6,349 nt of DNA from an uncultured Selenomonadales bacterium (GCA_947305445.1 CAMZDU010000070.1:1-6349), one strand, 5' to 3'. Counted from the first letter of the stretch, positions 1 through 5,386 are shown. Notes: generated by a model from the sequence alone, not told the origin. Made by a program: numbers and translations.

Positions 1-3
1 ATA

Positions 4-30
4 TTGAAAAAAATTTTTCTGTGATACAAT
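4..30 (+). promoter_or_regulatory. Probable promoter of the coiled-coil membrane protein gene
   Basis: A -35-like TTGAAA at 4-9 is followed by a -10-like TACAAT at 25-30. The -10 is preceded by TG at 22-23, giving an extended -10 (TGATACAAT). The spacer is only 15 bp, shorter than the usual 16-18, so the extended -10 probably carries the activity. The spacer contains an A-tract/T-tract run like that in the pyk promoter. The predicted start point is near 37, which leaves a very short leader holding GGAAGGAG (37-44), 8 nt before the ATG at 53. The window edge hides anything further upstream. Confidence 0.5.
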
Positions 31-52
31 CGGCGCGGAAGGAGCGATTTTC

Positions 53-412
53 ATGACTGACTTGAAATCGGCTGACGGCGGCGAAATTCAAAACGAATTG
101 CGCGAACTCACGACGACGAGCAAAAAACTTAACGGCGAACTTGAGACCGTACGCCACAAACTTAAAAACGAACTCGACGTGCTGACTTATAAACTCGACA
201 AGATTGCTTACGAGAACGAGGAGATTCGCCGCCAAGTGCGCGACATCAACAGGACGATTGACAAGTTGCGCTACGATTTGCTTGACGCCGTGCGCAACGG
301 TAAAAGATCCGAAGTGCGCGACCTCCTATCCGATTTGTTGCCGATATTTATAATCACTTTTCCTGTGCTGTTCATCGTGACTATATTTTTTCTTTACGAG
401 TTGTCGCGCTGA
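53..412 (+). CDS. Small coiled-coil protein with C-terminal membrane anchor (hypothetical)
   Basis: The product is 119 aa and I do not recognise its family. Residues 11-85 are highly charged. Hydrophobic residues recur at 3/4 spacing from Leu26 to Leu76 (26, 30, 33, 37, 41, 44, 48, 51, 58, 62, 65, 69, 72, 76), which is a textbook heptad pattern, with Asn55 breaking the core. Residues 97-115 form one strongly hydrophobic segment ending four residues before the C-terminus. No signal peptide is visible. It therefore looks like a tail-anchored membrane protein whose long helix is probably cytoplasmic and oligomeric; the orientation is inferred. The ATG at 53 is supported by GGAAGGAG 8 nt upstream. 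The gene appears monocistronic, and its last 19 bp overlap the 3' end of convergent recX. A role in envelope scaffolding or cell division is possible, but nothing in the sequence proves it. Confidence 0.85.
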   Translation: MTDLKSADGGEIQNELRELTTTSKKLNGELETVRHKLKNELDVLTYKLDKIAYENEEIRRQVRDINRTIDKLRYDLLDAVRNGKRSEVRDLLSDLLPIFIITFPVLFIVTIFFLYELSR

Positions 413-849
413 AAATTTTCCACGGCTGACGAGACAATATCCCCGCCGAAACCGCGAGCCGCCAAAAATTGCCGAGCTTTATTTCGCTCGAAAGTCGCGG
501 CCGAAAATTTTTTTGCAAGCAATTTTTCCGCAACAAGCAGGTCGTGTTCGTCGGCGTCCGCGGGGATAAGTTGCTCTATAAAATTTTTGTCGAAGCCGCG
601 CCGAAAAAGTTTCGCCGAAATTTGTCGCACGCTCAACTTGCCGTCCGAGTAAAAATTTTCAAACTGCCGCCGACAAGCTTCCGCATCGTCCAAATAATTA
701 TAATGCTTGAGTTTTGCAAGCGCGTCGTCCACTTCGGCGGCGTCGTAATCGCGGGCGAGCAACTTTCGCCGCAAAACCGTCGAGCTTTGCTCCTGCTTGG
801 CAAGCAAGTCCGTCGCCTTCATGAGCGCGGATTTTTTTTGTCTTATCAT
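394..849 (-). CDS. recX: Regulatory protein RecX (RecA modulator)
   Basis: RecX proteins bind RecA filaments and inhibit or tune strand exchange and co-protease activity in the cytoplasm. The 151-aa product has the family layout of three repeated three-helix units. The first carries the typical LLAKQEQSS and LRRKL segments (about residues 15-30) and the YLDD motif at 52-55. The second contains LSVRQISAKLFRRGF, and the third contains ARQFLAARGFGGD near the C-terminus. The length is at the short end of the family but all three units are present. The ATG at 849-847 is chosen because its minus-strand upstream has GGAGG (plus coordinates 858-862) 8 nt away; an internal Met10 has no such support. 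It is divergent from the phytase operon and convergent with the coiled-coil gene, so recA is not an immediate neighbour. Assignment is by pattern recognition. Confidence 0.85.
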   Translation of the reverse strand: MIRQKKSALMKATDLLAKQEQSSTVLRRKLLARDYDAAEVDDALAKLKHYNYLDDAEACRRQFENFYSDGKLSVRQISAKLFRRGFDKNFIEQLIPADADEHDLLVAEKLLAKKFSAATFERNKARQFLAARGFGGDIVSSAVENFQRDNS

Positions 850-906
850 GTCAACCGCCTCCGCATGATTGATTCGTTTGTCGAGGCGATTATCCTGCGC
901 AACGTC

Positions 907-929
907 GGCAGGAAAAATTTTCCGTTGCC
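907..929. repeat. Imperfect inverted repeat between recX and the phytase gene
   Basis: GGCA-GGAAAA (907-916) mirrors TTTTCC (918-923) and TGCC (926-929) around a central A at 917, with two extra bases (924-925) in the right arm. This gives 10 paired positions per arm within the 121-bp divergent gap. It lies upstream of both genes, where a regulator could act on either. The right arm overlaps a weak -35-like TTGCCA (925-930) that sits 15 bp before AATAAT (946-951). It could instead be incidental, since A-tract/T-tract runs are common throughout this DNA. Confidence 0.35.
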
Positions 930-956
930 AGAATTAGTCAGCTTGAATAATTTTGC

Positions 957-963
957 GAGGTGA
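957..963 (+). promoter_or_regulatory. Ribosome binding site that fixes a TTG start for the phytase
   Basis: GAGGTGA is a strong Shine-Dalgarno match lying 7 nt before the TTG at 971. An upstream in-frame TTG at 953 lies before this site and cannot use it. The next in-frame ATG (998) would remove the Lys-Lys n-region of the signal peptide. TTG 971 is therefore the best start. Confidence 0.75.
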
Positions 964-970
964 ATACTTT

Positions 971-1903
971 TTGGCTAAGAAAATTTTTGTCGGCGCGATG
1001 GTTGTGCTGATGGGCATAATAATTTTTTCTGCGGCCGACGCAAAAAAATCTGAAGGCACTTGGCGGCTTGACGGCACTTCCTCCGCCGAGCCGAGAAATT
1101 TTCGACTGATGACCGATGATTGGCACGTCGACGTTCGCGGCAAAAAACCGACGCGCAAAGGTTTGGATAAGTTGTACGTTTCGGCAAGTGCTCAACCGTC
1201 GCCGGCGGCAATTACGACGCTTCGCGACAAAATCCGCGAGATTAATCCCGACGCGAAAATTTTTATCGTCGACTTGCGACAGGAGACTCACGGCTTTGTG
1301 AATTCGTTGCCGGTCAGTTGGCACGTCGAACACAACGCCGGAAACGCCGGAAAAAATTCACACGAAGTTATTTTGAGCGAACGCGAACAACTTTGCGACC
1401 TGCGCGGCGTTGAGACGACCTTCAAGCCGCTGGGCAAAGCCGACACGCAACTTTTCAAGCCCGTGACGATTGTCCCGCGTGTGATTCAGACGGAGCAAAA
1501 TGTTGTCGAAGAACTTGATTTGTATTACATACGATTTGCGGCGGCGGATATGCAATTTCCCGCGCCCGAAATCGTCGATGACTTCGTGTCGTTCGTCGTC
1601 ATGCTCCCCGCAGACGCGTGGTTGCATTTCCATTGCCACGCCGGTCACGGCCGCACGACGACTTTCCTTGTCATGTATGACATCATGAAGAATCCGCAGC
1701 TGTCGTTGGAAGAAATTTGTCGGCGACAATATCTGTTGGGCGGCACGAATCTTTTGCTTGAACCGGAAGGCGACGATTGGTCTTCGCGCATGGCTCGCGA
1801 CCGTGCAAAAAAAATTCGGCTGTTCTACGAATTTGTGCAGGGGACGCGCTCCGAGCAAATCGGCTTGCCGTGGTCTGAGTGGTTGGCGGAGGGTGTACGA
1901 TGA
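971..1903 (+). CDS. phyA: Secreted PTP-like cysteine phytase (inositol-phosphate phosphatase)
   Basis: The 310-aa product belongs to the protein-tyrosine-phosphatase-like phytases, which remove phosphates from inositol polyphosphates through a cysteinyl-phosphate intermediate. A signal peptide is visible: Lys3-Lys4, a hydrophobic core at about 5-22, and probable cleavage after ADA (24). The P-loop HCHAGHGRT has nucleophile Cys222 and Arg228 (CX5R). Asp193 in AAADMQFP sits where the general-acid loop is expected. RNFR (42-45), VDLRQETHGF (100-109), LPVSW and the C-terminal PWSEWL also match the S. ruminantium enzyme as I remember it. It is somewhat shorter than that enzyme (about 346 aa from memory), mainly at the N-terminus. 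Both P-loop His residues, after Cys and before Gly-Arg, are atypical. The start is TTG. Its stop overlaps the next gene's ATG, so it heads an operon. Substrates other than phytate are possible. Confidence 0.88.
   Translation: MAKKIFVGAMVVLMGIIIFSAADAKKSEGTWRLDGTSSAEPRNFRLMTDDWHVDVRGKKPTRKGLDKLYVSASAQPSPAAITTLRDKIREINPDAKIFIVDLRQETHGFVNSLPVSWHVEHNAGNAGKNSHEVILSEREQLCDLRGVETTFKPLGKADTQLFKPVTIVPRVIQTEQNVVEELDLYYIRFAAADMQFPAPEIVDDFVSFVVMLPADAWLHFHCHAGHGRTTTFLVMYDIMKNPQLSLEEICRRQYLLGGTNLLLEPEGDDWSSRMARDRAKKIRLFYEFVQGTRSEQIGLPWSEWLAEGVR
1888..1893 (+). promoter_or_regulatory. Ribosome binding site for the transglutaminase-like gene inside the phytase 3' end
   Basis: GGAGGG lies 6 nt before the ATG at 1900 and within the last codons of the phytase gene. 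It selects that ATG over an in-frame GTG at 1879, which precedes the site and would put seven extra residues ahead of the signal peptide. The ATGA overlap (1900-1903) suggests translational coupling. Confidence 0.8.
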
Positions 1904-2502
1904 AAAAATTTTTATTGACGTGCGCGGCGGTATTGCTGTTGCTGACGAGTTCGGCCAAAGCTTCCGACGCGGAGTATCTGCTAAGCAACGCGCCGCTGTA
2001 TCCGACTTCAAGCGGTGCCGACTATTGTGATGCGGCCGTTCAACAAACTTTGGCGCGAATAACTCACGACGGCATGTCGACTTATGAAAAAGTTTTGGCC
2101 TGCTACGATTATTTGATTGACACTTGCAGCTATGGCGACAATGTTTTGCGGCTCGACTTCCCCGAAGCGAACGGCACCGCCCGCGCTTACGGCATGCTCG
2201 TCGGGCACGTCGGAGCTTGCGACGATTATTCTTGCGCGTTCGCCGCGCTCACGCGGGCAATCGGTTTGAACTGCTACACGGTTTACGGGCAAACGGCTCG
2301 TGCCGACGGAGGCTACACCGGCCACATCTGGTGCGTCATTGCGATTAACGGCGTGGAGTATGTTTTTGACCCGCAGATTGACGATAACATTGCTCGCGGC
2401 GACCCGACGGGTTACTACAGATTTTGCGTGACTTATGACGAAACACCCGGCTCCTATTACAACTCTGAAGTGCGTTGGGGATATTTCGAGCCCTTCTATT
2501 GA
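1900..2502 (+). CDS. Secreted transglutaminase-like cysteine protein
   Basis: The 200-aa product starts with a clear signal peptide (Lys2-Lys3, hydrophobic core, probable cleavage after AKA at 21) and is then a single transglutaminase-core domain. The fold's Cys-His-Asp triad is visible: Cys107 in GACDDYSCAFAAL, His142 in TGHIWCVI and Asp157 in YVFDPQ. The upstream helix MSTYEKVLACYDYLI is also typical of bacterial members. Such proteins can be peptidases, amidases or crosslinkers, and the sequence does not tell which. Being exported, it should act in the periplasm or at the envelope. The mature part holds eight cysteines (43, 68, 76, 107, 112, 125, 145, 176), unusually many, so disulfides are likely. 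It overlaps the phytase stop by 4 bp, and its TGA directly abuts the first codon of the PTS gene, which argues for one transcript. The domain call is firm; the substrate is unknown. Confidence 0.85.
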   Translation: MKKFLLTCAAVLLLLTSSAKASDAEYLLSNAPLYPTSSGADYCDAAVQQTLARITHDGMSTYEKVLACYDYLIDTCSYGDNVLRLDFPEANGTARAYGMLVGHVGACDDYSCAFAALTRAIGLNCYTVYGQTARADGGYTGHIWCVIAINGVEYVFDPQIDDNIARGDPTGYYRFCVTYDETPGSYYNSEVRWGYFEPFY

Positions 2503-3870
2503 TTGGAGACGATTACGATTAACATTGACGAGCTCGCGAAAAATATTTTGGACACGGTAGGTAAGCAAAATGTTTTGAGTGCGACGAACTGCATGACGCG
2601 CTTGCGCCTGCGCCTTATCGAATGCAACGACTACATGATTGACGCGCTCAAGAAAATTGACGGCGTACTCGGCGTAAATGTAGACGGCGACGAAGTGCAG
2701 GTTATCCTCGGCGCGGGCAGGGCGACTTCCGTCACAAATGCCGTCAATCAAATTTTGGACGCGACAAAAAACGTAAAAGCCGGCGAAGTAAAAATCGGCA
2801 ACGGCAAAGCTCTGCACGAGAAAATCCGCGCACGCAACGCCACGCCGATAAAATTGTTCTTCAAAAAAATTGCGAGTATCTTTACGCCGTTGATACCAGG
2901 ATTTATCGCGTGCGGTCTGATAACCGGCATTGTCGGCGTGCTGATAAAAATGTCTCCCGCGCTCGCCGACGAACCGATTATTAAATTGCTGGCTGTTGCG
3001 GGCAACGCGGTTTTCTGGGGCATGAACTTATTCATCGGTATTAACGCGTCAAAAATTTTCGGCGGCACCCCGATAATCGGCGGCGTGCTCGCGGCGTTAA
3101 TGACGCATCCCGCTCTTGCCGACGTAAACATTTTCGGCAACGCATTCGTTCCCGGCAGAGGCGGTGTCATCTCCGTGATAATCGTTGCGGCGTTCGCGGC
3201 GTGGCTTGAAAAACGTTTGCACAAAATCATTCCCGAAATGTTCGACCTGTTCTTGACGCCGCTGGTTACGGTTTTAATCGCGGGCACGGCGGCAATCTTC
3301 CTGTTGCAACCGATAGGCGGCGCGTTGTCTGACGCAATCGGCGCGGCGGCGACGACGGCAGTGCACTCGGGTGGCGCGGCGGTAGGATTCATTTTGGCCG
3401 GCGTGTGGTTGCCGCTGGTAATGCTGGGCATTCACCAGGCAATGACGCCCATTCACGTGGATTTAATTTCTCAGTTCGGCGTGACGATTTTATTGCCGAT
3501 TTTGGCAATGGCCGGCGCGGGACAGGTCGGCGCGTCAATCGCAGTCTACTTCAAGACGAAAAATCGTTTCCTAAAGAAGACAATCGCTTCCGCGTTGCCG
3601 GTCGGCATTATGGGCGTGGGCGAGCCGCTGATTTACGGCGTGACGTTCCCGCTGTTTAAACCGTTTATCGGCGCGTGCATAGGCGGCGCATTCGGCGGAG
3701 CGGTTCAAGCGACTTTCACGGTCGGTGCGGCTACATTGGGTATTTCGGGCTTGCCGCTGGCCGCAACGACAAACAATGTTCCCGTCTACTTCGTCGGGCT
3801 GATTGTGGCTTACGTTGTCGGATTTGTCGCGACGTGGATTATCGGCTTCGACGACCCCGCGGAAAATTGA
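2503..3870 (+). CDS. murP: PTS EIIBC sugar permease, most like the N-acetylmuramic acid type (MurP)
   Basis: This is a membrane permease of the phosphoenolpyruvate sugar phosphotransferase system; it imports and phosphorylates a sugar. Residues about 8-85 form the cytoplasmic EIIB domain, with phospho-accepting Cys30 in NCMTRLRL. Residues about 115-452 form EIIC, with roughly ten hydrophobic segments, the GIHQAMTPIH stretch (His311) and the sugar-site motif GVGEPLIYGV (Glu374). No EIIA is fused, so a separate EIIA must supply phosphate, as known for MurP. NCMTRLRL plus the EIIC motifs resemble E. coli MurP as I remember it more than the sucrose, trehalose or beta-glucoside permeases, but the sugar is not proven and no murQ is in view. 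The first in-frame ATG is Met31, after the essential Cys, so a non-ATG start is required. TTG 2503 is used here; ATT 2518, 9 nt after GGAG (2505-2508), is an alternative. It is the last gene of the operon. Confidence 0.85.
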   Translation: METITINIDELAKNILDTVGKQNVLSATNCMTRLRLRLIECNDYMIDALKKIDGVLGVNVDGDEVQVILGAGRATSVTNAVNQILDATKNVKAGEVKIGNGKALHEKIRARNATPIKLFFKKIASIFTPLIPGFIACGLITGIVGVLIKMSPALADEPIIKLLAVAGNAVFWGMNLFIGINASKIFGGTPIIGGVLAALMTHPALADVNIFGNAFVPGRGGVISVIIVAAFAAWLEKRLHKIIPEMFDLFLTPLVTVLIAGTAAIFLLQPIGGALSDAIGAAATTAVHSGGAAVGFILAGVWLPLVMLGIHQAMTPIHVDLISQFGVTILLPILAMAGAGQVGASIAVYFKTKNRFLKKTIASALPVGIMGVGEPLIYGVTFPLFKPFIGACIGGAFGGAVQATFTVGAATLGISGLPLAATTNNVPVYFVGLIVAYVVGFVATWIIGFDDPAEN

Positions 3871-3910
3871 CGGCTTCAATCGTCGTCAAACGGTCTCAAT
3901 CGTCGCGACG
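3871..3910. repeat. Two imperfect 20-bp tandem units after the PTS gene
   Basis: Units 3871-3890 and 3891-3910 share 13 of their first 15 bases, including an exact TCAATCGTCG (3876-3885 and 3896-3905). The second unit ends in the 10-bp perfect palindrome CGTCGCGACG (3901-3910). The 20-bp period is close to two helical turns, so both copies would face the same side of the DNA. They start right after the PTS stop and lie about 50 bp upstream of the next promoter. No intrinsic terminator for the operon is visible here. Confidence 0.5.
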
Positions 3911-3914
3911 TGAC

Positions 3915-3966
3915 TTGCAACTTTCGACATGCACACAGAAATTTTTACGGCTAGGGTTTGCAACTT
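3915..3966. repeat. Direct repeat TTGCAACTT overlapping the glycosyltransferase -35
   Basis: TTGCAACTT occurs at 3915-3923 and again at 3958-3966, 43 bp apart. The second copy contains the -35 hexamer of the downstream promoter; the first has no matching -10 at a suitable distance. It may be a regulator half-site pair or a chance repeat. Confidence 0.35.
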
Positions 3967-3986
3967 CAAAGTAGCTGTGCTATAGT
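3958..3986 (+). promoter_or_regulatory. Promoter of the glycosyltransferase gene
   Basis: TTGCAA (3958-3963) and TATAGT (3981-3986) are separated by exactly 17 bp, and TG at 3978-3979 makes an extended -10 (TGCTATAGT). This is a strong sigma-70-type match. The predicted start point is near 3993, giving a leader of about 32 nt rich in A and T. It shows that the glycosyltransferase is transcribed independently of the phytase/PTS operon. Confidence 0.75.
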
Positions 3987-4013
3987 TTTGCCGCAAAAAT
4001 TTTTTTATGATAC

Positions 4014-4019
4014 GGAGAG
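4014..4019 (+). promoter_or_regulatory. Ribosome binding site that selects the second ATG of the glycosyltransferase
   Basis: GGAGAG ends 5 nt before the ATG at 4025 (7 nt counted from the GGAG core). An in-frame ATG at 4007 lies upstream of this site, has only a T-run before it and would add six residues. The ATG at 4025 is therefore preferred. Confidence 0.75.
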
Positions 4020-4024
4020 TTAAC

Positions 4025-5185
4025 ATGTCCAATCAGAAAAATAAGATTCAAAAAAAATTGGCGGCAAAGAACGCGCCGCAAGCACCTAAAATGCCCGCAA
4101 CAGCCGTGAACATTCCGCGACTGCCGGGCGTATCGGTCATTATTCCGATGTACAATTCTCAACGCTACATTCAGTCGTGCGTGATGAGTGTGCTGAATCA
4201 GACGTTCCGCGACCTTGAAGTTATTTGCGTGGACGACTGCTCCACCGACGACACCGTTAAAATCGTCACGGAGATGGCCAAGCAGGACAGTCGCATTAAA
4301 CTTGTGCGTCATATGAAAAATTCCGGCGCAGCCAGTGAGCCGCGCAATACCGGTATACGCATGAGCCGCGGAAAATATATAGCCTTCCTCGACAGCGACG
4401 ACATGTACACGCCCACCGCCATGGCCGAACTTATTTCAATCGGCGAGAAGTGGCAGGCGGACGTCGTGCACACCGAGCAAGTCTACTTCCCTGAAAACCA
4501 AGTCATCGACGTCACGCCGCAGACGAAGTTTACGACTTTCAGCAAGGAAAAAGGCGGCTTCTGCAAGGAGCCGATGCTTGAAACCGACAACCTTGCTAAG
4601 CGCGTACAAATGTTTTACCAGGGTCGTTTCTTCGGCTGGGTGCACAACAAAATTTATCGCCGTGATTACATCATGGAAAGGAATTTGCACTTCGACAACC
4701 TGCTGACGAGCGAGGACATTGTCTTCTACTTTAAAGTCGTGTGCACCGCGCCGCGCATTGTCCGCGTGCCGAATATCATGTACATTTACCGCCACAACCC
4801 GAACTCCATAACACGCAAAATGGTTTCGATTGAGGCGTCGTTGCACGCGCTGACGCACCTGATGATCGAAGGCTCCAAAGTGCTAGACGACTTCATGAAG
4901 CAGTACGAATTCTTTATCAAAAATCCTAATTACCGTCAGTTGCCGATTGATTATATAATTCAGCAACATTTGATTTGGACGCAGAGATTTTACGACAAGT
5001 ACACGCCCGCGCAGCTTGAAGGCCTCGTTCGCAAGGAGCTCAGCAAATATTGCAAGGACTTCGTGCCGTTCTTCTCCTACATTTACAGCGCGATTCACAC
5101 CTATCGACAGCGGCTTATAAATTACGACAAAGAAGTTCGCGAGCTGAAAGGCAAGCTTGCGAATCCGACGCCCGTTAAACAATGA
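4025..5185 (+). CDS. Family 2 glycosyltransferase
   Basis: The 386-aa product is a GT-A fold, inverting glycosyltransferase that transfers a sugar from a nucleotide-sugar donor. Visible are the opening strand VSVIIPMYN (36-44), the nucleotide-binding VDDCSTDD (Asp70-Asp71), RNTGIRMSRGKYIAFLDSDD with the metal-binding DSDD at 123-126, and TSEDIVFYF (Glu230-Asp231), where the catalytic base of these enzymes usually lies. A typical YRHNPNSITR segment follows, and then a helical C-terminal part of about 110 residues. There is no signal peptide or membrane segment. The N-terminal 30 residues are Lys/Pro-rich and could contact the membrane or a partner. It is probably involved in capsule, O-antigen or other surface glycan synthesis, but no other glycan genes are in view, so acceptor and donor are unknown. 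It has its own promoter and terminator, making it a single-gene unit. Confidence 0.92.
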   Translation: MSNQKNKIQKKLAAKNAPQAPKMPATAVNIPRLPGVSVIIPMYNSQRYIQSCVMSVLNQTFRDLEVICVDDCSTDDTVKIVTEMAKQDSRIKLVRHMKNSGAASEPRNTGIRMSRGKYIAFLDSDDMYTPTAMAELISIGEKWQADVVHTEQVYFPENQVIDVTPQTKFTTFSKEKGGFCKEPMLETDNLAKRVQMFYQGRFFGWVHNKIYRRDYIMERNLHFDNLLTSEDIVFYFKVVCTAPRIVRVPNIMYIYRHNPNSITRKMVSIEASLHALTHLMIEGSKVLDDFMKQYEFFIKNPNYRQLPIDYIIQQHLIWTQRFYDKYTPAQLEGLVRKELSKYCKDFVPFFSYIYSAIHTYRQRLINYDKEVRELKGKLANPTPVKQ

Positions 5186-5204
5186 TTCAATCGAAAAAAA
5201 TTTT

Positions 5205-5242
5205 TCTCCCGTTGAACAATTTCGGCGGGAGATTTTTTTATT
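5205..5242 (+). terminator. Intrinsic terminator after the glycosyltransferase gene
   Basis: TCTCCCG (5205-5211) pairs perfectly with CGGGAGA (5226-5232) around a 14-nt loop. T7 follows at 5233-5239, then A and TT. An A7 run at 5194-5200 precedes the stem and could extend pairing with the T-tract. It lies 20 nt after the glycosyltransferase stop. Its last two T residues (5241-5242) are also the first bases of the next promoter's -35. Confidence 0.85.
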
Positions 5243-5269
5243 GCAACGGGAAAATTTTTCATATACAAT
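5241..5269 (+). promoter_or_regulatory. Promoter of pyruvate kinase
   Basis: TTGCAA (5241-5246) and TACAAT (5264-5269) are 17 bp apart, a near-ideal housekeeping promoter. The -35 is identical to that of the glycosyltransferase promoter. The spacer contains AAAATTTTTC, as in the promoter at the left window edge. The predicted start point is near 5276, giving a leader of about 111 nt before the ATG at 5387. Confidence 0.75.
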
Positions 5270-5303
5270 GGCAATAATCGATTCGTTAGGGTGTATTGGT
5301 AAA

Positions 5304-5361
5304 ATGAATCCGCCAAGCGCGTTGTGGTGAATTTATCAACACACACTAAGCACAACGGATT
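5304..5361 (+). promoter_or_regulatory. pyk leader with a possible mini-ORF and hairpin
   Basis: The untranslated leader can fold with AATCC (5307-5311) against GGATT (5357-5361) and GTTGTG (5321-5326) against CACAAC (5351-5356), leaving nine unpaired bases on the left side only. An eight-codon reading frame (MNPPSALW, 5304-5330, TGA stop) covers the whole left arm. AGGG at 5288-5291 is a weak and rather distant ribosome site for it. A ribosome on the mini-ORF would open the hairpin, whose right arm ends 12 nt before the pyk ribosome site GGAGG (5374-5378). No T-run follows the hairpin, so it is not a terminator as drawn. I do not recognise a known riboswitch. Confidence 0.3.
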
Positions 5362-5386
5362 AATTCCCGATACGGAGGTACGAGCT

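Noticed and set aside
889..894. GATAAT on the minus strand as a -10 for recX
   Set aside because: No -35-like hexamer is found at 16-18 bp spacing.
925..951. Possible phytase promoter TTGCCA / AATAAT
   Set aside because: The 15-bp spacer is short, and the predicted start near 958 would leave almost nothing upstream of the ribosome site at 957-963, so it was not listed as a promoter.
469..963. Plus-strand ORF of 164 codons across the recX region
   Set aside because: It lies antisense to recX, which has a clear family pattern and a good ribosome site. The plus-strand product has no recognisable domain and no ribosome site.
1358..2011. Minus-strand ORF of 217 codons opposite the phytase and transglutaminase genes
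   Set aside because: It is antisense to two genes with intact catalytic motifs and looks like a codon-bias shadow.
2008..2817. Minus-strand ORF of 269 codons
   Set aside because: It is antisense to the transglutaminase-like and PTS genes, and its composition mirrors their codons; no domain is recognisable.
2748..3431. Minus-strand ORF of 227 codons opposite the EIIC domain
   Set aside because: It is a shadow of the strongly supported membrane domain on the plus strand.
1900..3870. A single gene split by a nonsense mutation (transglutaminase fused to PTS)
   Set aside because: The first part is exported and the second begins with a cytoplasmic EIIB domain, and both are complete domains of normal length, so two genes are the better reading.
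5281..5373. Riboswitch or T-box in the pyk leader
   Set aside because: AGGGTG at 5288-5293 only loosely recalls the T-box core; the rest of the motif, a specifier stem and a terminator are absent.
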